14,441 bases of DNA from JBGSUZ01 sp043770095. Lineage in GTDB: Bacteria; Bacillota; Clostridia; Peptostreptococcales; Acidaminobacteraceae. Below the pieces are notes generated by a model. That model ran no database searches, was not told the origin of the DNA, and saw only the letters and a program-made list of their open reading frames with translations. This document shows positions 1 to 4,828 of this stretch, one piece after another (position 1 is the stretch's first letter; each line of letters begins with the position of its first letter). A program made the translations under genes and the position numbers. The stretch spans positions 1 to 14,441 of the forward strand of contig JAYVIR010000016.1 in assembly GCA_043770095.1 (NCBI GenBank), in the 5' to 3' direction.

Positions 1-313
1 ATTCTAAATCGTGTCCTCCGTCGCCTTTAACACGCTTATACATAGCCTTAACTTCGGGTATATGTTGCTTAACAAATTTCTTGCCTTGTTCAGTCAAGAT
101 ATAAGTATTTACATATTGTCCTTTGTGATATGCCTTTTCCATTTTGATAAATCCTTCCTGTCTCATTCTCTTCAATCTTGAATCGCTTACATATGTGTTA
201 AGCGTTTCCTTTTGACTTCTCCCTGTCTTTGCCAAGTTGTTAAAAAGAAGTTTGTCCTGATTGGTTAATGTGTATTTAGATTTTGCTTGCTCTGGCTTTT
301 GCTTCTTAGCCAT
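1..313 (-). CDS. small basic protein, probably winged-helix DNA-binding, C-terminus cut by window edge
   Basis: An open frame of 104 codons runs from ATG at 313-311 to the left edge without a stop, so the C-terminus is missing. The N-terminus is Lys/Gln-rich (MAKKQKPEQAKSKY). Next comes a pattern typical of a winged helix: TLTNQDKLLFNNLAKTG, a probable recognition region with YVSDSRLKRMRQEGF, and a beta-wing-like segment ending NTYILTEQGKKFV, which resembles the 'ltekGrefv' close of MarR/PadR-type domains. The ribosome binding site is weak (GAAGTGA, about 6 bases upstream). I do not recognise the exact family. Small HTH proteins like this are common on mobile elements, and the recombinase at 1379 fits that setting, but a role in control of transfer or replication is inference. 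Confidence 0.6.
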   Translation of the reverse strand, partial: MAKKQKPEQAKSKYTLTNQDKLLFNNLAKTGRSQKETLNTYVSDSRLKRMRQEGFIKMEKAYHKGQYVNTYILTEQGKKFVKQHIPEVKAMYKRVKGDGGHDLE

Positions 314-448
314 TTGTTTCACTTCACTTTCATTTAAGGTTTTGTTTTAAATTTTGGTTTAGGTTTTAGATTTAGCATTTTAGGCTTTGGGCTACCGTTT
401 TCGCCACGCTTCAAAGCAACGGAACGCTCCCCCAGTTTTATCGGGGGA

Positions 449-506
449 CACTTATATGATTTAAGCAATTTTCAATTGCGACCGCTTGCGGGAAATCATA
501 TAAGTG
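449..506. repeat. 14-bp perfect stem enclosing two smaller hairpins (three-way junction)
   Basis: CACTTATATGATTT (449-462) is perfectly complementary to 493-506. Inside it, GCAATT/AATTGC (465-470/474-479, loop TTC) and CCGC/GCGG (482-485/488-491, loop TT) each form their own hairpin. The result is a three-way-junction fold, not a simple terminator, and no T tract follows. Confidence 0.6.
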
Positions 507-520
507 AGTGGGCTTTCTGG

Positions 521-584
521 ATTTTTATAGAGTGCTTTCACCTGAACGATGATTTTTCGTTCGGGTGGAAGTGCCTATAAAAAT
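521..584 (+). ncRNA. candidate structured RNA: 28-bp hairpin with four G-U pairs
   Basis: ATTTTTATAG (521-530) pairs perfectly with 575-584. After a single bulged A531, positions 532-549 pair base for base with 557-574 around the loop 550-556. Four of these inner pairs (533/573, 534/572, 538/568, 543/563) are G-U when read on the plus strand and would be A-C mismatches on the minus strand. This favours a plus-sense RNA, or folding of the plus strand as single-stranded DNA. No promoter was found for it, so the RNA assignment is tentative. Confidence 0.35.
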
Positions 585-676
585 TAGTATTGGTTTGCGT
601 TCAAATAGGTGGTTTTCCTATTTGATAAGCTAACTAATACGTAAAGAAGGCAGTTGGTTTGAAGGTGGCGAAAATA

Positions 677-868
677 ATGTTAAACGGTTTTGACTTATGC
701 CCTTGATTTCAACGCCTACAAGATTTTTTCACAATCGTGAAGGCGATACGTGCCTTTACGCTGTGAAATCTTATTAAATGATATGCTTCCACTTCAAAAT
801 TATTCCATCGATTTTCAATTTTGATATGTTAAACGGTTCTATATCGTTTAAATGATTTATGTTAAACG
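677..868 (+). repeat. three direct copies of ATGTTAAACG
   Basis: ATGTTAAACG occurs at 677-686, 826-835 and 859-868. The first two copies extend to ATGTTAAACGGTT. The first copy begins two bases after the right inverted arm ends at 674. Copies one and two enclose the hairpin 720-772. TTAAACG at 829-835 and 862-868 can also pair with CGTTTAA at 845-851. They could be protein-binding or recombination core sites, which is unproven. Confidence 0.45.
720..772. repeat. nested hairpin with internal 9-bp stem
   Basis: AAGAT (720-724) pairs with 768-772, and TTCACA (728-733) with 762-767. Inside, CGTGAAGGC (736-744) pairs with 752-760, including one G-U pair (739/757) when read on the plus strand. The nested design matches the hairpins at 449-506 and 521-584, which suggests related elements. 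Confidence 0.45.
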
Positions 869-891
869 CATTTTTCAATTTCATTTGAACG

Positions 892-927
892 AAAAAAAGA
901 GTATTGTCGAAAAGACAATACTCTTTT
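892..927 (-). terminator. 14-bp terminator-like hairpin, best on the minus strand
   Basis: AAAAGAGTATTGTC (895-908) is perfectly complementary to 914-927 around the loop GAAAA. On the minus strand the stem runs into seven T residues (complement of A892-A898), the classic intrinsic terminator shape. On the plus strand only four T follow, so it may act weakly in both directions. It separates the hairpin module on its left from the recombinase region on its right. No minus-strand gene that it would terminate was found. Confidence 0.5.
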
Positions 928-989
928 GAAAGTGTCTATTAAATTTAAAGGAAACGGCAATTTGATTTTTAAACTTCTGTTGCCAAAGG

Positions 990-1015
990 GTCAAAGCGTT
1001 CTTTTACGCTTTGAC
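990..1015. repeat. 10-bp perfect hairpin
   Basis: GTCAAAGCGT (990-999) pairs perfectly with ACGCTTTGAC (1006-1015) around the loop TCTTTT. It stands between two other stems, 956-960/980-984 and AAAACGGA 1026-1033/1066-1073, so three hairpins follow each other within about 120 bases. Confidence 0.5.
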
Positions 1016-1233
1016 ATATTTAATGAAAACGGATTAGATTTTAGACTATTACTTATGTTTGCTTCTCCGTTTTTGGCTTTTAGCAGACGGTATATAAATC
1101 GTCTATACTTTGTATATATATTTCCTCATTTTGGTTAAAAAGTATGAACAAGTTATATAATCGTTCAATACAGTTTCTATCTGAACATTTTAAAAATTAT
1201 TTTTCTTTTTTTTCAAAAAAGCCGTTCAAAAAC

Positions 1234-1261
1234 TTGTTTTTTAAAATAAATATGCTATAAC
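1234..1261 (+). promoter_or_regulatory. candidate promoter of the tyrosine recombinase gene
   Basis: TTGTTT (1234-1239) and TATAAC (1256-1261) are 16 bases apart. TG at 1253-1254 gives an extended -10. The predicted start near 1268 would leave a leader of about 110 bases before the recombinase ATG. The region is very AT-rich, so chance matches are likely. Confidence 0.4.
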
Positions 1262-1304
1262 TTTAAAGCAACATCGTGAACCTTTAAAAATTAAGAATGA
1301 GTAG

Positions 1305-1370
1305 CTTGGTTTCTTTCCACTTGCGACCGTCTGTTTCGATAGGCCAAGAGCCTTACAGCGGTGGAAGGAA
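1305..1370 (+). promoter_or_regulatory. structured leader covering the recombinase ribosome binding site
   Basis: TTCTTTCCAC (1311-1320) pairs along its whole length with GTGGAAGGAA (1361-1370), with one U-G pair. This traps the Shine-Dalgarno AGGAA used for the ATG at 1379. Inside are CTGT/ACAG (1331-1334/1355-1358) and AGGC/GCCT (1341-1344/1350-1353). CTTGG (1305-1309) could instead pair with CCAAG (1344-1348), giving a pseudoknot or an alternative fold. The nested pairing suggests translational control of the recombinase; this is inference. Confidence 0.45.
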
Positions 1371-1378
1371 CAAAATTT

Positions 1379-2374
1379 ATGAAAACTCTTGAAAATGTTT
1401 TTTTAGAAACTGAAACCAAGCACTCCGAAAGGAATGAAAAAATAGATGCAAACCATCAATCCCGTATTACCTTGAAAAAATCGCTTCCGCTCTTTGCAAA
1501 TGCACTTTCTGCAAGGAAATTAGCGCCAAGCAGTATTTCGGCTTATGTAGCCGACCTTTCGCTCTTTGACAATTTCATAGCTGAGTATACCAGCAAAGCC
1601 TATGTGAAAGACATTAACCGTGTCGATATCACAAACTATCAAAATCATCTTTTGAAGTCGGTTTATAAAAAAAATACTGTCGACCGAAAATTCGATGCCT
1701 TGAAAGTCTATTTCAGATTTCTATTTGATAATGCCTTCATTCCAAATGACCTTCTTAAAAATTTCGTTTTTAAGCGAAGTAAGAATGCTTTTTCCAAGGA
1801 TGAAGACAATACCATCAATTATCTGGAAATGGATTTAGTCGAAGAGATTGTCGATTATGCTCGGTTTATAAAAGGAAATGTCCACAAATACAGGGACATT
1901 GCAATTTTGGAGTTGCTAAAAACGACTGGTTGCCGTAGAGATACGGTTCTGACAATAGATTGGTCAGACGTGAATTTTTCAAAGGGTGAAATCACCTTGA
2001 AGCACCTCAAGACCAACTCTGTTGGAAAAGTAAAAATGGCTCCCGGTTTAAAAGATGCGTTGATGGACCACTATAACGCCACCATAAACCCGTCAAGTTG
2101 CGTTTTTAGAAGTCAAAAGGGTGGAAATCTAAGCAAAGATGCTTTGGCGGGCGTGATAGACAAATACGCCGTTCTAAGCGGTGTTCAGAGACAGGTTGAT
2201 TTTAAAATAACTACCCAAACTTTTAGGCATAGTTTTATCACCTTCTGCGTAGTAAATAACGTGCCACTGGCTAAAATCGCCCTTATTACAGGTCATAAAG
2301 ACCTTGACACCTTGAAATACTATACTCATCTTGTTTCAAAAGATACTGAATGTGTTGCCAATCTTTTTAGTTAA
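1379..2374 (+). CDS. tyrosine recombinase / integrase
   Basis: Site-specific recombinase of the phage-integrase/Xer superfamily, 331 residues from the chosen ATG. An in-frame GTG lies six codons upstream (1361), but AGGAA at 1366-1370 is correctly spaced only for ATG 1379. An N-terminal SAM-like, core-binding domain spans about 33-130 (SSISAYVADLSLFDNF...), followed by the catalytic domain from about 145. Visible catalytic residues are R186 (TTGCRRDTV), a likely K211 in the beta-hairpin, R283 (QTFRHSF), H306 (ITGHKDL) and nucleophile Y315 (KYYTHL). The first residue of the usual HxxR box is Gln280 instead of His. It lacks the extra insertion of integron IntI enzymes. It is the only full-length plus-strand gene in the window and has its own terminator, directly beside the 3' end of rnpB. 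It probably mobilises the accessory segment to the left; a role in DNA inversion is possible. Confidence 0.9.
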   Translation: MKTLENVFLETETKHSERNEKIDANHQSRITLKKSLPLFANALSARKLAPSSISAYVADLSLFDNFIAEYTSKAYVKDINRVDITNYQNHLLKSVYKKNTVDRKFDALKVYFRFLFDNAFIPNDLLKNFVFKRSKNAFSKDEDNTINYLEMDLVEEIVDYARFIKGNVHKYRDIAILELLKTTGCRRDTVLTIDWSDVNFSKGEITLKHLKTNSVGKVKMAPGLKDALMDHYNATINPSSCVFRSQKGGNLSKDALAGVIDKYAVLSGVQRQVDFKITTQTFRHSFITFCVVNNVPLAKIALITGHKDLDTLKYYTHLVSKDTECVANLFS

Positions 2375-2393
2375 GCCCTTCGGGGCTTTTTTT
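2373..2393 (+). terminator. intrinsic terminator of the recombinase gene
   Basis: AAGCCC (2373-2378), loop TTCG, GGGCTT (2383-2388), then a run of T to 2393. The stem begins inside the TAA stop codon of the recombinase. The UUCG tetraloop makes it strong. Confidence 0.85.
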
Positions 2394-2500
2394 ATTTGTT
2401 GCCCAATCTGAAAAACTGCGCTAAAATGGAGCCACATAACAAATAGGAACGAAAAAATGTTTAACACCCAAACGATGGTCTTGAAAAACCCGACATATCC

Positions 2501-2540
2501 CGGCAATACAAAACCCGCTATCCATTGCGGATAGCGGGTT
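2501..2540 (-). terminator. intrinsic terminator of rnpB
   Basis: AACCCGCTATCC (2512-2523) is perfectly complementary to 2529-2540 around a 5-base loop. On the minus strand the stem is followed by TTTTGTATT. It begins eight bases past the last P1 base of RNase P RNA, the expected place for its terminator. Confidence 0.75.
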
Positions 2541-2547
2541 AGGGTTT

Positions 2548-2889
2548 GAGTAAGCCTGTAAGCCGAGTTCTGTATTAGACAATCATCTATCTACGCCAGC
2601 AGTTACCTGATGGCTCTAGCGACCTACCATTAGGACAGGAAACGAGCAGCTTCCCTTTCAAGGTCCGTTCTTGGTCTTGCTCCAGGTGGGGTTTACAGAG
2701 CCGCAAAGTCGCCAGTGCGCTGGTAAGCTCTTACCTCACCATTCCACCCTTACCATCTCAAGAGATGGCGGTATATTTCTATTGCACTATCCTTGGGGTC
2801 ACCCCCACTGGGTATTACCCAGCACCTTGCTCTATGGAGCTCGGACTTTCCTCATGCTTTTTAAGGGCACGCGATTGTCTGGCTTACTC
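2548..2889 (-). ncRNA. rnpB: RNase P RNA (bacterial type A)
   Basis: Catalytic RNA subunit of ribonuclease P, which cleaves the 5' leader from precursor tRNAs. On the minus strand the conserved block GAGGAAAGTCCGAGCTCCAT lies near the 5' end. It is followed by the GTGCTGGGTAAT and AGTGCAATAGAAA segments, ATACCGCC, and the 3' motif ACAGAACTCGGCTTA. The terminal helix P1 is visible: GAGTAAGCC at the 5' end (2889-2881) pairs perfectly with GGCTTACTC at the 3' end (2556-2548), which sets the limits at about 342 nt. The arrangement is type A, as in most Clostridia, not the Bacillus type B. It has its own promoter upstream and terminator downstream. Open frames across it on the plus strand are antisense chance frames. 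Confidence 0.96.
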
Positions 2890-2902
2890 AATTAACTTAA
2901 TT

Positions 2903-2931
2903 ATGATACCCTATATCGCTTTAAAAAGCAA
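2903..2931 (-). promoter_or_regulatory. candidate rnpB promoter
   Basis: On the minus strand TTGCTT (2931-2926) and TATCAT (2908-2903) are exactly 17 bases apart. The predicted start, about 2896, falls a few bases before the P1 helix that opens at 2889. The -35 overlaps a small stem, AAAAGC/GCTTTT (about 2923-2937), just after the stop of the upstream gene. Confidence 0.5.
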
Positions 2932-2943
2932 GCTTTTCCTACC

Positions 2944-4062
2944 TTAGCAGAACTCAAATGGATTGATATTGACCTCTGAAGAGATGATTTTCACTTCATA
3001 GTCCCTATGGTCGCAGGCTTCTTTTAAAACCCTAGACAATTCAGCCATATAAGGTGATTCCGTTTCATAATGTCCTGCATCGATTACAGAGAGCCTTAAA
3101 TGTTTAGCAATCTGAGCTTCATGATATTTCACATCTCCCGTTACAAAGACGTCACAGCCCATTGCAGCTGCCTTTTCAATATACTCTGCGCCTGCACCCG
3201 GACAAACTGCCACTTTTCTAATGATATTTTGAGTGCTCTTAACCAATTTTACCTGCTCTACATCAAGCACATTCTTTACTTCTTCAACAAAATCGTCAAG
3301 TTCAATGCTCTCAGGTAAGTACCCGACGACGCCAATGCCAAAATGCTCAATTTCATTGGCAAGCGGCACCACATCGTACGCAGGCAGTTCGTAAGGGTGT
3401 ACTTTCAACATTTCTATAACAACTGTTTTGATCAGTTCTTTTGGTATCAACATTTCTAGGCGATCTTCTCTGACAATCGCCGTCTGATTGACTTCGCCAA
3501 TATAGGGCGTTGAGCCTTCTAATGGTCTAAACGAGCCAGTGCCTTCAACGAAGAAATGACAATGATCATAGTCGCCGATTTGACCGCCGCCCGCTTCTGC
3601 AATGGCATCTGTAAGGAGCTGCGTATGGGTAATCGGAACAAAAACAACCAGTTTGACATACTCTGTCGTATGCGTAACTTGAAGGGGTTCACAGCGCTCA
3701 AGCTCAAGCATTTCTGCTAAAAAATCTCCAGTGCCGCCAACACCCGCATCTAAGTTCGTATGCGCGACATAAAGCCCAATTTTGTGCTGAATAAGCGACT
3801 TGATCAGACGACCCACTTCCGTTTCATCTGTAACCATTTTTAAAGGCGTAAAAATGAGTGGATGATGCGCCACAATCAGATCTACATTCTTCTCAATGGC
3901 TTCTTCTAAGACTTCTGCAGTCAATTCAAGCGCCATCATGACTTTCTCAACTCTGGCGTTCGGACTCCCAACAAGAAAGCCTACATTATCCCAACTTTCT
4001 GCCAAGTGCTTAGGAAATTGTTGTTCAATGAGTTTCGCTATATTTTTACCGTTGATGAACAT
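2944..4062 (-). CDS. Nif3/YqfO family protein (dinuclear metal, DUF34)
   Basis: Nif3-like protein of the family often labelled 'GTP cyclohydrolase I type 2' or YqfO/YbgI; its physiological substrate is not settled. The 372 residues match the longer Bacillus YqfO form, with a central PII/CutA-like insertion (about 130-245, containing VKLVVFVPITHTQLLTDAIAEAGGG) between two halves of the core. Metal-ligand candidates are H66 and H67 in VAHHPLIF, H101 and D105 in VAHTNLDAG, and the C-terminal DAGHYETES motif. The start is well supported: AGGAGG lies 9 bases before ATG 4062. The first 17 bases overlap the end of trmK, so the two are translated from one mRNA, as trmK and yqfO neighbour each other in Bacillus. 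The gene ends just before the rnpB promoter. Confidence 0.9.
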   Translation of the reverse strand: MFINGKNIAKLIEQQFPKHLAESWDNVGFLVGSPNARVEKVMMALELTAEVLEEAIEKNVDLIVAHHPLIFTPLKMVTDETEVGRLIKSLIQHKIGLYVAHTNLDAGVGGTGDFLAEMLELERCEPLQVTHTTEYVKLVVFVPITHTQLLTDAIAEAGGGQIGDYDHCHFFVEGTGSFRPLEGSTPYIGEVNQTAIVREDRLEMLIPKELIKTVVIEMLKVHPYELPAYDVVPLANEIEHFGIGVVGYLPESIELDDFVEEVKNVLDVEQVKLVKSTQNIIRKVAVCPGAGAEYIEKAAAMGCDVFVTGDVKYHEAQIAKHLRLSVIDAGHYETESPYMAELSRVLKEACDHRDYEVKIISSEVNINPFEFC

Positions 4063-4759
4063 CGCGTAGAACCTCCTCTATCTTTTGAAGCTTATGAGAT
4101 ACTTGTTGCAAGGTTTGTGCAGACCCGTCTGAGCCTCTATGTTCAATCTCTTTTTTAATTTTTTCATACTTTTTTATTTTGTGATGAAGAAATTCAATAT
4201 AGGCCTTTAACGAAGCCGTTTTCATTTCGCTCACTGGCTTTCTAAAACCGATCTCATACTGAATAGGGTCAACAAGCGTTGTCACGCCCTTTCGGATGCA
4301 AAAAATCTCATAATACTTGCTGCCTTCACGGATATTGAGTTCGTTAAAAATTTCAAAACCATTTTCAAGCAACCATCTGCGAAGTTCGGGCTGCTGGGTC
4401 ATGGGTTGTAAAATCAGAAAATCCAGTTGTTTTGCAAAATCTGTTCGGTCTATGAGAATGTCTCTAATGAGCATGCCACCCATACCGGCAATGACTGCTA
4501 TGTCTATCTCACCCCGAGTGTAAGGGTCTAGTCCTCCGCCAAATCTGACTTCTATTTGATCTTCGAGCTTTTCTTCTTTCAAAGTGCTAATGGCATTGTC
4601 TATTGGACCTTGACTAATATCCGATGCAATCGCTTTTGATACAAGATGGTGTGTGACCAAGTGTGCTACCAAATAACCGTGATCGGAACCCACGTCGCCT
4701 ACTCTAGAACCTTCTGGTATCATTTTTGCGATGGCAATGAGCCTTGGTGTCAATTTCAT
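4046..4759 (-). CDS. trmK: tRNA (adenine(22)-N1)-methyltransferase TrmK
   Basis: S-adenosylmethionine-dependent enzyme making m1A22 in tRNA. Rossmann-fold motif I is GDVGSDHGYL (21-30), the acidic residue after strand 2 lies in IASDIS (44-49), and the IAGMGGMLI (90-98) and LILQPMTQQPELRRWL (115-130) segments are typical of TrmK. The last roughly 55 residues are Lys/Glu-rich and likely form the family's C-terminal coiled coil. I chose ATG 4759 (237 residues) because AAGGAG is 8 bases upstream. An in-frame GTG at 4768 touches that Shine-Dalgarno and is unlikely to be used. It lies downstream of rpoD, as in Bacillus, and overlaps the nif3-like gene by 17 bases. Confidence 0.93.
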   Translation of the reverse strand: MKLTPRLIAIAKMIPEGSRVGDVGSDHGYLVAHLVTHHLVSKAIASDISQGPIDNAISTLKEEKLEDQIEVRFGGGLDPYTRGEIDIAVIAGMGGMLIRDILIDRTDFAKQLDFLILQPMTQQPELRRWLLENGFEIFNELNIREGSKYYEIFCIRKGVTTLVDPIQYEIGFRKPVSEMKTASLKAYIEFLHHKIKKYEKIKKEIEHRGSDGSAQTLQQVSHKLQKIEEVLRDVHQR

Positions 4760-4781
4760 GTGAACCACTCCTTATACAAGA

Positions 4782-4811
4782 AATAGAGATTTACCGTAGT
4801 AAACCTCTATT
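4782..4811 (-). terminator. hairpin between rpoD and trmK, terminator or attenuator
   Basis: A 13-bp stem (4782-4794 with 4799-4811, loop of four) lies between the rpoD stop and the trmK ribosome binding site. One pair is G-U on the minus strand and A-C on the plus strand, so it was probably kept as a minus-sense RNA. Only a short, broken T tract follows (TCTTG after the stem), so partial termination or an mRNA-stability hairpin at the end of rpoD is more likely than a full stop. Confidence 0.5.
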
Positions 4812-4828
4812 CGTTATTATTAAATATC

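Larger units (their letters stand above)
398..674. repeat. 277-base module bounded by imperfect inverted repeats
   Basis: The left arm 398-420 begins TTTTCGCCACGCTTCAAAG. The right arm 653-674, read on the minus strand, begins TTTTCGCCACCTTCAAAC. The arms differ by one inserted G and one substitution. Between them lie four hairpins with almost no gap. The left arm can also form a small hairpin alone (CCGTT 395-399 with AACGG 418-422). The function is unknown. Inverted sites of a recombinase, a structured RNA or an origin-like element are possible. Confidence 0.55.
314..1233. other. gene-free, hairpin-rich accessory region
   Basis: I find no convincing gene in this stretch of about 900 bases on either strand. 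The only frame above 60 codons (926-1138) starts inside a terminator-like stem and has no ribosome binding site. Instead the DNA is a nearly continuous run of inverted repeats. The clearest stems are 428-433/443-448, 449-462/493-506, 521-549/557-584, 583-588/633-638, 602-609/617-624, 736-744/752-760, 794-800/818-824, 895-908/914-927, 956-960/980-984, 990-999/1006-1015 and 1026-1033/1066-1073. The stretch from about 337 to 376 on the plus strand lacks C. The best single pieces are listed separately. Confidence 0.6.

Noticed and set aside
677..868. GTTAAAC motifs read as integron attC right-hand sites (GTTRRRY)
   Set aside because: No matching RYYYAAC partner was found at the proper distance, the repeats do not enclose cassette genes, and the recombinase lacks the IntI-specific insertion.
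926..1138. Plus-strand open frame of 70 codons
   Set aside because: It starts with TTG in the last bases of a terminator-like stem, has no ribosome binding site, and its sequence is made up of hairpin arms and AT-rich DNA.
314..1233. CRISPR array
   Set aside because: The stems differ in sequence and spacing; there are no regular identical repeats with unique spacers and no cas genes.
1361..1378. Upstream GTG start for the recombinase
   Set aside because: This segment contains the Shine-Dalgarno that serves ATG 1379.
2671..2947. Two overlapping plus-strand open frames of 74 and 60 codons
   Set aside because: They lie antisense to RNase P RNA, whose conserved blocks and P1 pairing fully explain this stretch.
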